From Serratia quinivorans (lineage in GTDB: Bacteria > Pseudomonadota > Gammaproteobacteria > Enterobacterales > Enterobacteriaceae), in assembly GCA_900457075.1 (NCBI GenBank), contig UGYN01000002.1:620001-684000 (forward strand): DNA of 64,000 nt, in the 5' to 3' direction. Below the pieces are notes generated by a model. That model saw only the letters and a program-made list of their open reading frames with translations, was not told where the DNA came from and did no database searches. Position 1 is the stretch's first letter, and every line of letters starts with the position of its first letter. This document shows positions 46,140 to 55,840 of the stretch, piece by piece. Position numbers and translations under genes: made by a program.

Positions 46140-46183
46140 ACAACTAAAAGTGAACGAACGAACGTTCGTTCACTTTTAGTTGT
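46140..46183. promoter_or_regulatory. 44-base palindrome, probable TetR operator
   Basis: Two 21-base arms (46140-46160 and 46163-46183) are perfect reverse complements around a central AA. The core holds GAACGAACG on one side and CGTTCGTTC on the other, the kind of GAAC/GTTC repeat bound by TetR proteins. It lies between the end of the chemoreceptor gene and the start of tetR. The transcript would also form a long hairpin and might end chemoreceptor transcription. Confidence 0.8.
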
Positions 46184-46290
46184 AGCATACAGAGTGTCAA
46201 ACCGGCGAGTTTGAACCAAAGATAAACAATCAGGAGAATAGTAAAGCGATAAAGGCGCTAACACCGTTGCCAGGGCTAGCGCAGGGGCGA

Positions 46291-47595
46291 TCAGTGCAAT
46301 GCACCTTCTTGTTTAACCGACGTGAAAGTCTGCATAAGTTTCACCACGTCCTGCATGCCCACATTCACCTGATTGATCACCTCACCGGCATCATGCGTCA
46401 GGGCAACGCCACCGCCCGCTTGCTCCACACAAACCGCCATTCCGGTAATCGCCGCTGCCACGCCCTGTTGAATCGCTTTGGTAATCCTTTCGATTTCTGT
46501 CGCCGCCTGGCGGGACTGTTCTGCCAGAGTACGCACTTCGTTGGCGACCACGGCAAAACCGCGCCCGTGTTCCCCCGCGTGCGCGGCCTCAATAGAAGCA
46601 TTGATTGCCAGCAAATTGGTTTGAGAAGCAATTTTACGGATTGACTCCACCATGGCACCAATTTGCTGTGAACCTTTGCCCAGTTCGCTGACCACGGCGG
46701 AAGTATCGCGTGCGGCCGCTTCCACCTGCTGCATGCCCGCCACCGCCTGCTGCACGATCACCGCCCCCTGCGCCGCGGTTCTGTCGGTATCCAAAGAAAG
46801 ATGGTGCGCATTGCGTACCATCTCTTCCTCATGCTGCTGCTGGATCATCAGCCGGGTAATGTCCTGAGCGATTTTCACCACTTTCACCAGCCGTCCATCT
46901 TCGTTGAGGATCGGGTTATAACTGGCCTCCAGCCAGACTCGCTCCCCACGACGATTTACCCGCTCAAAACGCCCGGTGATAAACTCGCCGCGTGCCAAAC
47001 GCTGCCAGTGCTGACGGTAATCGTCAGAGGCGGCAAATTCTGGCGGGCAGAGCACCGCATGCGACTGTCCGCGCGCCTCCTCCAGCCGATAACCCATCAG
47101 ATTCAACATATTGTCATTAGCGTCGAGGATCTTTCCCTGTGCATTGAAAGTGATCATCGCCATAGATCGATTTAACGCTGCCAGTAAACTTTGATGTTCC
47201 TGTGCCTGGGTAATGCGTTCGGTCACCACGCTGGCAATCTTGACGATCTCCATCACCCGCCCCTGCTTGTTCAATACCGGGGTATAGGTACCCTGCAGCC
47301 ATACAACTTCACCGTCTTTGCGAATGCGCTTTATATTGTCGGTAATCGGCTTGCCATGATTTAACATTTCCCAGTGCTTACGGTATGCCGTACTCGTAAC
47401 ATATTGCGGGTCACAAAAAATACGGTGATGTTGGCCGATCACTTCCTGGCGCTGGAATCCCATAGTTTGCAGAAATAAATCATTGGCTCGCAGCACGGTG
47501 CCGTCGGGTTTAAATACAATCATGGCAACGGCATTTTCTATCGCGTTCAATTCCGCACGGCTGTGGGTGTTTAACTGACTGAATCGTAACAGCAT
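46291..47595 (-). CDS. Soluble methyl-accepting chemotaxis protein with two PAS domains
   Basis: A 434-residue receptor without membrane segments: PAS 1 near residues 18-125 ([15 protein letters not shown]), PAS 2 near 140-250 ([18 protein letters not shown]), each ending in a PAC-type segment ([29 protein letters not shown]), then a short signalling domain with the MCP tip ([35 protein letters not shown]). PAS-MCPs of this type are often aerotaxis or redox sensors. No chemotaxis genes are near. Confidence 0.9.
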   Translation of the reverse strand: MLLRFSQLNTHSRAELNAIENAVAMIVFKPDGTVLRANDLFLQTMGFQRQEVIGQHHRIFCDPQYVTSTAYRKHWEMLNHGKPITDNIKRIRKDGEVVWLQGTYTPVLNKQGRVMEIVKIASVVTERITQAQEHQSLLAALNRSMAMITFNAQGKILDANDNMLNLMGYRLEEARGQSHAVLCPPEFAASDDYRQHWQRLARGEFITGRFERVNRRGERVWLEASYNPILNEDGRLVKVVKIAQDITRLMIQQQHEEEMVRNAHHLSLDTDRTAAQGAVIVQQAVAGMQQVEAAARDTSAVVSELGKGSQQIGAMVESIRKIASQTNLLAINASIEAAHAGEHGRGFAVVANEVRTLAEQSRQAATEIERITKAIQQGVAAAITGMAVCVEQAGGGVALTHDAGEVINQVNVGMQDVVKLMQTFTSVKQEGALH

Positions 47596-47917
47596 AGGGT
47601 AAAAATCCTTCTGGCAGATGATTTAGCGAACAACGGCTTCTCATTTTATTTTTACGCACGCCGCGCCCACACGCAGGCGCGCATCAACCAGAGAAACAGG
47701 CAGGCCTAATTCTCCAGACAGATAACGCTAACCGGGATAAATATATCAATTCAGTAAAGTAACTATTAATTTTTGAATAAATAATTAAATCAGGATTTTT
47801 ATTATGGTAACCGCATTGAGAATAACGCAAGTTGAAGAAATTGAAAGGAAAACGCGAAGTATTATTGGCGCCGGTTAAATAACCGGCGCCTGCGGACATT
47901 AATACGACAGTCAAGAC
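47596..47917. other. AT-rich intergenic region between slaA-like gene and chemoreceptor
   Basis: A 322-base gap. It presumably holds the chemoreceptor promoter (right side). A minus-strand frame at 47684-47914 has no ribosome binding site and no family features, so I do not call it. The palindromic hairpin at 47867-47890 is listed separately. Confidence 0.55.
47867..47890 (-). terminator. Perfect inverted repeat after the SlaA-like gene
   Basis: GGCGCCGGTTA and TAACCGGCGCC are perfect 11-base arms around AA, starting 27 bases after the stop of the SlaA-like gene. No T-tract follows, so it may protect the mRNA end as well as stop transcription. Confidence 0.6.
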
Positions 47918-50900
47918 TCAGGCGACCAGTAATTCCTCCGTCGATGCCGTAGCGGTGATAGTAACCTCCGGTGGGAGATAGCGCAGCTCACTGAGCAGCA
48001 TCTGGTGATCCTGGCCCAACAGCAGGATCACGCTGTCAGCCGCATCCAGCCGGTGATCGTCGTTATTGTCGACAATAATATAACTGCTGTTTTGATCGGC
48101 CAATACGCTGCTCACCCCCACCTTAGCGCTGAGAGCCCCCGGTCTGCCCAGATCCAGCAGTGCCGCCAGCAGTTGGCTGGCGCTGCCCATCTGTTCATCC
48201 CCCAACACACCAATCCGGGCTTCAATATTTTGGCCGTCGCTGGTGCCGTAATCCGCTAATGAGCGACCTCCGGCATCATGGGATAAGCGCACTCCGGACA
48301 AAACGTCAGTAATGCTGTCTTGCTGCAGTGAAAAACCCTTGAGTGTGACGCCGGAAGCCGCCGTGCTTGATTGCAGAGTTACGCTGTTCTGCCCTGCACC
48401 TGCGATTAGTGTGGTATCTCCCTTGATGTTGAACTGGTCATTGCCCCCTCCACCTTTGACTAACAGTTGCTCACCCACCAGCCCCAATTCGGCCAATAAC
48501 GGATCCAATTTGGCCTGGCTGGCACCGCTGAGCGGCAGTAAATCCAGCATCTGGATCAGAGTACCGTTTCCGCTGCCGCCATGGGCCGAATTCAGGGTGA
48601 ACGCATTACCGGCAAAGGCGGAAGCGTCAATCAGCCCCACGTTGTGGTAGCCCTCCTCCAGCGTCAGGTTAAAGCTCGCTCGACCCGAAAGCACAATGTC
48701 ATGCACCTGGTCATTGCTGCCGGTCAACGTCAGTGCGCTACGCCCCCAACCCGTGGCATTGATGGCAATCAGCTCCAGCGGATTTTCACTGCCGTGAGAA
48801 TCCAGCGCCAAAGACCCGACGTTTCCGCTGCCGGAAAATAACAGATCGACGCGGTGAGTGGCATTCGCCAGAAAATCGATTTCGAGCCGGCTGTCCGCCT
48901 GATCGCCCACGCTGCTGATTTCAAGCCGTGCAGCAGTCGCATTAGCGTTAATCACTTTGACATTATCCGCCCGATCGGAAAGCAACAGTCCCCCGCTACC
49001 CAGATCGTTCGCAGCCCGATCCTGGACGACATACCCACCCCGAGTTCCCTCTACCGTCGCGTGACCATTTAGCACGCCATAGTCAAAAACGTGGGCTTCA
49101 GTCGCCAGTTTTTCTGTCTTAATCCCACTCCAACTGACCTTATTCAGAGTCGCTTCAGCCTGGCCGATATAACCAGCCAGATCGAGCTGTTCAAAATGGC
49201 TGAAGTTGGCAGCGTTGCTGCTCACCGTGCTAACACGCATTCCCCAAAGATCGAGTGTAGAAGTGAGTTTGACGATCAGGTTAGCAGACAGGATGTCCAT
49301 GCCCGCACCGCCGTCGGCTCTCAGCGCCCAACCGACATGGTTTGCCCCTCCAGTGGAGTTCCCGGCCCACAACAGGCTGTCATTGCCCTCATTGAGATTA
49401 AAATTCCCGCTGGCGGCAGCCACATCGGCCAGCGCCGTTAACTGTACCTGATCGCTACCGTAGGTACCGTCGAGAGTGACGTTGGCGTTATTTACGGTCA
49501 CCGCCACGCCATATTTAACGTTCGGGTTATGATGCAACTGAATGGCCGCAGCCCCATCCCCATTAATAGTCAAATAGGAAAGCTGGGAGGCATAGCTCAG
49601 ATCCACAGAGACATCCTTATCTGCATTGAGGAAAACCCGGAACAGTACGGCAGTTTCCGCGTTGCTCAGCGAGTGTCCGACATGGGTGTTTACCGTCCCG
49701 TAAGCATTTCCACCCTCTTCGCTAGTGCCAAGTGAAGCCGTGGTTTTATAGGCCAGGCTTTGGCCAATCTCACGGGCAAACACCCATTGCTCACTCTGAG
49801 TCACTCCGCCAGTGACGTCGTTAGTCATCAGATCCTCAACTACCGCCTGCGTAATCACCCCCTTGTCGTCACCCAAAGTCCGATAATGTGCCAGTTGCTG
49901 CTCATCCGCGGCTCTGCCATGAACGGCCTGATACACGTGTTGAATAAAAGCATCCCCCTGCAAATCACCAATCTGTCCCTGAAACTCGGGGGTTGCCAAC
50001 AGGGCAGCGACCAACTCCGGATAACTCAGGGTGCCGGAGGCCAGGGTTTTGCTCCAGGTTTCCAGTGACGCGGCATCAATACTCCGTTCAGGAATAGCGC
50101 GAAACAGCGCTGCCACTTGCTCCAAATAAACCGGGGCAGGCAGTTCCCCCGACGGATATTGATAACCGGCATCATTGAAATGCTGCTGCGCAACCTGATC
50201 TTCCGGTGCCACTTCGCCACGTAATTGCTCAATCATGGCAACCAGCAGATCGCCACGCGTCGCCCCTTCCGCCAGTTGATTTTGATAATCGGTCAACTCA
50301 GACGCCGTTGGCGGGCGCTCAAAACCCTGTTCGAACAACTGCAAAATAAAATCGCCGTCCGAAAGATTATTTATTGGCAACGTCTCTATTTTTTCCTGCG
50401 CCAGAACGCCCAGGTCGGCCCCCTGATTAAGCTGACGGCCATAAGAATTGATTTCGTCAGTCAGCCAAGGGGCTTTCAGTAGGTAGAACATGGCGATGGC
50501 ATCAGCGGCCCCTCCGACAGCATCATCGGCAACGGACGGGAATAGCCCCTCGGCAATCCTTTGATCCAATGCGTCACGCTGCGCGAGGATAGCCGGATCG
50601 TCCCCCAGATAATTAAAAAGACTGATGACCACACTGGCGATCGCGCTATTGAAATGGCCCTGCGTAAGCAGCTCGTTGATATAATCCGGGTCGGGGTAGG
50701 CGTTATAAACCGAAAGGTAGACTGAGGTGAGAATATCGTATTCGCTCTGGCCGTTCATCCAGTCGGCATCAGGCTGACTCATTAAAATACTGGCCATGTA
50801 AGCCGGTGGCTGGCTGCTGATATCAAATTGACTGTCGTAATAGTCAATTTCAGAAACCGTCGGCAGACGTCCAAAAATCCCGATGATCAGAGCGCCGACT

Positions 50901-50926
50901 TCTTGTTGCGTAGATAAAGGAATCAT
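47918..50926 (-). CDS. SlaA-like S-layer / DUF4214 protein, probable type I secretion substrate
   Basis: This 1002-residue protein is acidic, has almost no cysteine and has no signal peptide. About residues 1-400 are helical with DUF4214-like repeats (QLFEQGFERPPTASELTDYQ, FIQHVYQAVHGRAADEQQLA). About residues 420-1000 are beta-rich and Gly/Asn/Asp/Ser-rich with motifs such as GGGGNDQFNIKGDTT. The C-terminus EELLVA is an acidic residue followed by hydrophobics, as in type I (ABC) export signals. Size and layout fit S. marcescens SlaA, an S-layer protein exported by the Lip system. No exporter genes are in the window. ATG 50926 follows GGGAG; the frame is open from 50995. Confidence 0.8.
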   Translation of the reverse strand: MIPLSTQQEVGALIIGIFGRLPTVSEIDYYDSQFDISSQPPAYMASILMSQPDADWMNGQSEYDILTSVYLSVYNAYPDPDYINELLTQGHFNSAIASVVISLFNYLGDDPAILAQRDALDQRIAEGLFPSVADDAVGGAADAIAMFYLLKAPWLTDEINSYGRQLNQGADLGVLAQEKIETLPINNLSDGDFILQLFEQGFERPPTASELTDYQNQLAEGATRGDLLVAMIEQLRGEVAPEDQVAQQHFNDAGYQYPSGELPAPVYLEQVAALFRAIPERSIDAASLETWSKTLASGTLSYPELVAALLATPEFQGQIGDLQGDAFIQHVYQAVHGRAADEQQLAHYRTLGDDKGVITQAVVEDLMTNDVTGGVTQSEQWVFAREIGQSLAYKTTASLGTSEEGGNAYGTVNTHVGHSLSNAETAVLFRVFLNADKDVSVDLSYASQLSYLTINGDGAAAIQLHHNPNVKYGVAVTVNNANVTLDGTYGSDQVQLTALADVAAASGNFNLNEGNDSLLWAGNSTGGANHVGWALRADGGAGMDILSANLIVKLTSTLDLWGMRVSTVSSNAANFSHFEQLDLAGYIGQAEATLNKVSWSGIKTEKLATEAHVFDYGVLNGHATVEGTRGGYVVQDRAANDLGSGGLLLSDRADNVKVINANATAARLEISSVGDQADSRLEIDFLANATHRVDLLFSGSGNVGSLALDSHGSENPLELIAINATGWGRSALTLTGSNDQVHDIVLSGRASFNLTLEEGYHNVGLIDASAFAGNAFTLNSAHGGSGNGTLIQMLDLLPLSGASQAKLDPLLAELGLVGEQLLVKGGGGNDQFNIKGDTTLIAGAGQNSVTLQSSTAASGVTLKGFSLQQDSITDVLSGVRLSHDAGGRSLADYGTSDGQNIEARIGVLGDEQMGSASQLLAALLDLGRPGALSAKVGVSSVLADQNSSYIIVDNNDDHRLDAADSVILLLGQDHQMLLSELRYLPPEVTITATASTEELLVA

Positions 50927-51095
50927 AATAACTCCCACTAATGTGTCGAATGAAAGATACGGCACATCAGTGCCGCAACCTGTCTCCAACTGCATGGAGA
51001 GAGACGATGCACACTGCTGGGATAGCTATTATTGGTATGGCTACAGTTAAGGAACCTTAATGGGATATGTCAAGAAAGGGTGTCAAGCCTAAAGT

Positions 51096-51121
51096 CGGTA
51101 TGGGAGCTGCCTCCCATACCG
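51096..51121 (-). terminator. Strong hairpin after rlmF
   Basis: CGGTATGGGAG (51096-51106) and CTCCCATACCG (51111-51121) form a perfect 11-bp stem with loop CTGC, 25 bases after the rlmF stop. The T-tract is poor (ACTTT), but the stem is strong. Confidence 0.6.
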
Positions 51122-51146
51122 GCAAAAATCTGTGCAAACTCCGAAA

Positions 51147-52157
51147 TTAGCGCCAGCGTTCTGCCGCCCAGGCGGCCTGCTGCTCGGCGTCATGGAAGGT
51201 CCAGGCGACAAAGCGGCTGATCTTTTGCCCCTGCGCCATCTCGATAGTGCGCACTTCCGCCACCCCGGCCAACTTCGCCGCGTGATAAATCGACGGCAAA
51301 GTGGTGTGTTTGGATATCAAAGAAGTGAACCACAGGCAGTTCTGCGCCTTGCTGACGCTTTCTTCGACCATTTTACGCACGAAGGCTTCTTCGCCGCCTT
51401 CACACCACAGTTCGTTATTCTTGCCGCCAAAGTTCTGTACCGGCTTGTCGGCCACTTCGCCCTTGCCCAACTTATGCAGTTTGCGGCGGGTGCTGGCCTG
51501 CGCTTCCTGCTCGGAGCCGTGGAATGGCGGGTTGCACAGCGTAGCGTCAAACTTCTCTGCCACACCGATGATGCCGTTAAAGATAAACTCCGGCTGTTTT
51601 TGCAGGCGCAGGCGCACGCTGTTTCTTAACGTCGGGTTCATTTCGACGATCATTTTGGCCGAATTGAGCGACACCGGGTCAATCTCTGAACCGGTAAAAC
51701 GCCAGCCGTATTCGCGCAGGCCTACGATCGGATAAATGCAGTTGGCACCAATCCCCACGTCAAGGATCGCCACGCCTTTGCCACGCGGGATCTCACCGTC
51801 GTTGCTGGTCGCCAGCAGATCGGCCAGATGGTGCAGGTAATCGGCGCGCCCCGGGATTGGCGGGCACAGGTAATCGGCGGGAATATCCCAGTGCTCGATA
51901 CCATAGAAGTGTTGCAGCAACGCACGGTTGAGCATTTTAACCGCCGCCGGATCGGCAAAATCTACCGAAATATCGCCCCAGGCGTTCGGCTTGACGAACG
52001 GCTCCAACGCCGGGCAGCTGGCGATCAGCGCCGGAAAGTCATAGCGTGAGCGATGACGGTTACGCGGGTGCAGTCCGCTTTTCTGCTGCGGGAAGCTTTT
52101 CTTTTTTTCCACCGTGACGGGCTCTCTTAAAGGTATTTCTGGCGCGTAAGATACCAT
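51147..52157 (-). CDS. rlmF: 23S rRNA (adenine-1618-N6)-methyltransferase
   Basis: RlmF (YbiN) methylates A1618 of 23S rRNA. The 336-residue protein has the SAM motif VAILDVGIGANCIYPI, the catalytic NPPF motif in ATLCNPPFHGSEQEA and the conserved GLHPRNRHRSRYDF near the N-terminus. E. coli RlmF is about 308 residues and begins just before that last motif, so the first about 25 residues may not be translated; GTG 52112 is an alternative start. In E. coli it is next to ybiO; here 7 kb lies between. Confidence 0.92.
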   Translation of the reverse strand: MVSYAPEIPLREPVTVEKKKSFPQQKSGLHPRNRHRSRYDFPALIASCPALEPFVKPNAWGDISVDFADPAAVKMLNRALLQHFYGIEHWDIPADYLCPPIPGRADYLHHLADLLATSNDGEIPRGKGVAILDVGIGANCIYPIVGLREYGWRFTGSEIDPVSLNSAKMIVEMNPTLRNSVRLRLQKQPEFIFNGIIGVAEKFDATLCNPPFHGSEQEAQASTRRKLHKLGKGEVADKPVQNFGGKNNELWCEGGEEAFVRKMVEESVSKAQNCLWFTSLISKHTTLPSIYHAAKLAGVAEVRTIEMAQGQKISRFVAWTFHDAEQQAAWAAERWR

Positions 52158-52232
52158 AAAGCGAAGACAAACTTGCAGGCGGCGGGAAACACGTCAAAAT
52201 ATTAGCTCTGTTTCCCCTATCTCAGGCCACCT

Positions 52233-52871
52233 ATGAGCAGTGAGTCCCGTTATTACTATGAACCCGCCGCCGGCCATGGTTTGCCGCACGATCCGTTGAA
52301 CGCCATTGTCGGCCCGCGCCCGATAGGCTGGATTTCCTCGGTCAGTGTCACCGGCCAACGCAACCTGGCACCCTACAGTTTTTTTAATTGCTTCAATTAT
52401 CGTCCGCCGATCATCGGCTTCGCCAGCAGCGGCTGGAAAGACAGCGTGGCGAACATCGTCGAAACCGGGGAATTTGTCTGGAATCTGGCGACGCGTCCAC
52501 TGGCCAATGCCATGAATAACAGCTCCGCCAGCCTGGCGCGCGGTGAAGATGAATTTGCCTTTGCCGGCGTGACACCGCTGCCCAGCCGCCTGGTGAAGGC
52601 CGAACGCGTAGCGGAAAGCCCGGTTAACTTTGAATGCCGCCTGTCGCAGTGCATTCAATTGCAAAGCGCCGCGGGTGACAAGGTGGATACCTGGCTGGTG
52701 CTGGGGGAAGTGGTAGCGGTGCATATCGATCCGGCGCTGCTGGACGAACACGGCATCTATCAGACTGCCGCCGCCGAACCAATTCTGCGTGCCGGTGGGC
52801 CGAGCGCCTACTATGGCATCTCCGAACAGCACCGTTTCGACATGACCCGCCCGGATGCGCAAAAGCGCTGA
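52233..52871 (+). CDS. Flavin reductase-like FMN-binding protein
   Basis: A 212-residue split-barrel flavoprotein of the DIM6/NTAB flavin-reductase-like family: VGPRPIGWISSVSVTGQRNLAPYS (FMN region, about residues 26-49), SFFNCFNYRPPIIGF, and FECRLSQCIQL. Members use FMN with NAD(P)H to feed monooxygenases or act on unknown substrates; no monooxygenase is adjacent. It is divergent from rlmF and convergent with the M3 peptidase. Confidence 0.85.
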   Translation: MSSESRYYYEPAAGHGLPHDPLNAIVGPRPIGWISSVSVTGQRNLAPYSFFNCFNYRPPIIGFASSGWKDSVANIVETGEFVWNLATRPLANAMNNSSASLARGEDEFAFAGVTPLPSRLVKAERVAESPVNFECRLSQCIQLQSAAGDKVDTWLVLGEVVAVHIDPALLDEHGIYQTAAAEPILRAGGPSAYYGISEQHRFDMTRPDAQKR

Positions 52872-52934
52872 TCGCTCACGGGTGGTGATAAAAAGCCCGC
52901 CGGTGCAGACACGCGGCGGGCTTGTTCAGCGATT

Positions 52935-54791
52935 TCAGGCCAGACGTGCGTTAATCGCTGCGGCGAAGTCACGGCACATCTTTTCATCGCCCTCGGCGTT
53001 ATCCGCCAGCACCTGCTCGCCATCCACCACGCGGATATGCGCCGCCAGGTCGAAGTCCGCCGCCGGTTGCGGCCGGGCAGCGGCAGCAGCGATGGTCTGC
53101 TGAGCATCCTGCCACGCCTGCGCCACCGTCTGGTTACAGGCCTGCGCCAGATAGTCCGGGTTAAAGCCTTCGCCGGTCAGGCTGCGTAGCGTCTCATCAT
53201 GGCTGACACCGTTACCCGGCAGCCAGTAGTGGTGCGCCAGATCCGGGCCAATCGCCGGGTTATCGGTAAGATAGCCGTCACGCTGCAAGAAGAAATGGCG
53301 CGTCTGTTCGACCGCCATCAGTGCCAGCAGATACCCCTGATAGGAACAGGCTGACTCCAGCGACAACAAATGCGGGATCGCCAGCGTCGGACGCGGGCTG
53401 CCGCTAATGCCCAGAATTTTGTGCTCAACCTCGCGCGCCAGTGCGGTAATCGCCTCTGGTGTCAGCTGTTGCTCATCCCACTGATACAGCGCCCACTCAA
53501 AGTAAGGCACCAGCAGAATATGACGTTCGTTGAACGCACGCATCGGCTGGCGTGCCGCAATACTGGCCTCAATCAATTTATCCGGCACCGGCTCACCGGC
53601 GGCGTTTTTCGCATAGCGTTTCAGCCAATCGGCGTCGTCCAGCAGGCTGTCACAGAACATCGACTGGGTTTCCGCATAGGCCATTGAGGTCGGAGGGAAC
53701 TCCTGCGAGAAGCAGGGTGCGTTCTGGCAGATATTGGCAAAGTGCGCGGCATGCCCGCCCTCATGGAACAGCGTATTGAGCCCATGAGCGCCACTGCCCA
53801 CCTGATCCGGCTGCGCCAGACTGGTGAAGTTAATCCGCGCCGGCAGCCATTTCCCCTGCTGGATAAACGGCGGTACCGGGCCGTGCATAAAGCCGTTTTC
53901 ATACTTGCCCTGACGCACCAACAGATCGAGATCCATCTGCGCGCCACGAAAACCGATGTGCAACCTTTTGAAGCTGTTGATCCAACGTTCAAGCGACTGG
54001 GCAAACGGGAAGTAAGGATCCAGTTGTCGGGTCACGTCACCGGCACTGGCGAAGCGCACGTTCCAGGGTTGCAGCGCCTGCTCGCCCTTTTGCGCCGCCA
54101 ACTGCTGCAGACTGCGTGAATTGGCCTCGCGGGTTTGCTGCTCAAAACGATCCAGAATGGTGAACAACTGCTCCGGCGTCATGCGCTCGGTTTTGTTGAC
54201 CTTGTAGTCGAAATAGTTGCGAAAACCCATCTGGCGCGCAAAGCGGTTACGCAGGCTAATCAGCTCCGGCAAACCGTTGTGCAATAGCCACTGTTCCAGC
54301 TCACGCAGCGCATTCTGCGAACTGCGGCGGTAGTCTTCGTTTTCATTGGTGGCCTGGTTGGTCAGCAACTCACCGAGCGAGGCGTTCACCCGCTGCCCGG
54401 CGGCATTCAGATGGCTGACCGGGTTGGCCTTGCGCCGGGTATACAAGTCCGCCTCGGCACTGATGATTTGATCCAGCAGCGTCTGAGCCTCGGCATCTTC
54501 AATGGCGTTACAGTCAAAGAAACGCAGCCAGCCATTCAGCCCATGTTGCAGCGCATCGCGCTGTGCGTCCTGCGGCAGAACTTCCAGCCCAGCCAGCAAC
54601 TGACGAATTTCCGCCAATCGACGCGGTTCGGCGATAAAGCGTTTATAAGCGCTTTCCGCCGCCGAAAAACCTGCTGAAACATCGTCACCACCGGTGCCCA
54701 TATAGTTGTGCCAGAACAGATCTTCTTTGGTGCGGTGAACCTCAAGATAATCCTGATTCAATTGATTGAAGTAATCGAGAGCCTGTTGCAT
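52935..54791 (-). CDS. M3-family zinc metallopeptidase (oligoendopeptidase-like)
   Basis: A 618-residue cytoplasmic peptidase with the zinc motif HEGGH at residues 343-347 (NTLFHEGGHAAHF) and a downstream glutamate in PTSMAYAETQSMFCDSLL. The helical layout fits the M3 family, which cuts short peptides. ATG 54791 is five bases after AAGGA. The frame stays open about 100 codons further upstream, but that part overlaps ybiB and is arginine-rich shadow sequence. No close E. coli counterpart at this locus. Confidence 0.88.
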   Translation of the reverse strand: MQQALDYFNQLNQDYLEVHRTKEDLFWHNYMGTGGDDVSAGFSAAESAYKRFIAEPRRLAEIRQLLAGLEVLPQDAQRDALQHGLNGWLRFFDCNAIEDAEAQTLLDQIISAEADLYTRRKANPVSHLNAAGQRVNASLGELLTNQATNENEDYRRSSQNALRELEQWLLHNGLPELISLRNRFARQMGFRNYFDYKVNKTERMTPEQLFTILDRFEQQTREANSRSLQQLAAQKGEQALQPWNVRFASAGDVTRQLDPYFPFAQSLERWINSFKRLHIGFRGAQMDLDLLVRQGKYENGFMHGPVPPFIQQGKWLPARINFTSLAQPDQVGSGAHGLNTLFHEGGHAAHFANICQNAPCFSQEFPPTSMAYAETQSMFCDSLLDDADWLKRYAKNAAGEPVPDKLIEASIAARQPMRAFNERHILLVPYFEWALYQWDEQQLTPEAITALAREVEHKILGISGSPRPTLAIPHLLSLESACSYQGYLLALMAVEQTRHFFLQRDGYLTDNPAIGPDLAHHYWLPGNGVSHDETLRSLTGEGFNPDYLAQACNQTVAQAWQDAQQTIAAAAARPQPAADFDLAAHIRVVDGEQVLADNAEGDEKMCRDFAAAINARLA

Positions 54792-54840
54792 AACCATCCT
54801 TTCAGCCGAATAGCGAAGTGTTCCAGTATAGCCAAGGGAT

Positions 54841-55801
54841 TTACGCGCTGCGTAAACGTTCCAAACCCTGTTCCAGGGTGTCAACCTCACCGGCGGCCAG
54901 CAGACAGCAGGCAACCTGGAGTTGGATCGCCAGCGGGATCGCCACCTCACCCGCCAGGCAACGTTCAGTCCAACGCGCGGTGGTCTCGGCATCTTTTGCC
55001 GCCGGCAGCTCGGGAATTTCATCCTGCACTGGTCGTTCCAGCAGCACCTGCTGCTCGCCGTTAACCATGTAATGGATCTGTGGGCATCGCTGCGGGTTGG
55101 CATAGGCCTCGCCTTCGGTACCGTGCATCAGTAGCCCACGAGCGCCGATTTGGCGGAAAAACGAGGCCACACGGCCGACGTATTCCGGGTGCGACACGCT
55201 GGCAATACGCAGCACATCCTGCTCGGCAAACGGGGTGGCCAGTTTGGCCAGGGTATGGGCGCTGTTACGCACCCCCCATGCGCCAGCGCAGGCCAAGTTG
55301 ACGCTCCAGAGGGGCAGACAAGGTGGAAACCGGGATAAACACGACTTCACCTGCATCCAGGCGCTGCTGCGCATGAGCAACATCTTGCGACCAGGGCAGG
55401 CCCAACGCCTGGAAGGTTTCGGCGCTGGTGACGCGGGTGCTGTCATCGAGCACGCCATGTACCACCACCGGCAGACCGACGCGTTTGAGCAACAGCGCCA
55501 GTAGCGGCGTCAGGTTCGCCTGTTTGCGCGCGCCGTTATAGCTCGGCAACACTACCGGCATCGGTCGCCCAGACGGAGCCTGCAGGCGGATCACCTGCTG
55601 TTGCATCGCCTGATAAAAGCCGAGCATTTCCTCTTCGGCTTCGCCTTTAATCCGCATGGCAATCAGGATGCCGCCCAGTTCCAATTCGCCAACCTCATCG
55701 GCCAGCATCTTTTGATAGAGCTGAAAGGCGGTTTCCCGATCCAGATCGCGCGCATGGTTCTTGCCACGGCCGATCTCTTTAATGATTTTGGTGTAATCCA
55801 T
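54841..55801 (-). pseudogene. ybiB: TrpD2-like protein YbiB, frameshifted (or sequencing error)
   Basis: YbiB resembles anthranilate phosphoribosyltransferase (TrpD2 family) but binds nucleic acid; in E. coli it lies beside dinG. The N-terminal part from ATG 55801 (DYTKIIKEIGRGKNHARDL, VVVHGVLDDSTRVTSAE) ends after RWRMG, and the rest (VRNSAHTLAKLATPF, LLMHGTEGEAYANPQRCP) continues in another frame. The minus strand reads ATGGGGGGTG; removing one G of the run (C-run 55272-55277 on the plus strand) restores a 319-residue protein, one residue shorter than E. coli YbiB. Both halves are intact in sequence, so a homopolymer error is plausible. Confidence 0.9.
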
Positions 55802-55840
55802 GGTCTGCTTTCCCCTGATTCAGTCTGGAGCCAGCATACC

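Noticed and set aside
47684..47914. 76-codon frame upstream of the chemoreceptor end
   Set aside because: No ribosome binding site, composition like AT-rich noncoding DNA, no recognisable feature.
54792..55103. Long N-terminal extension of the M3 peptidase
   Set aside because: It overlaps the C-terminal half of ybiB in another frame and is Arg/Pro/Trp-rich shadow sequence.
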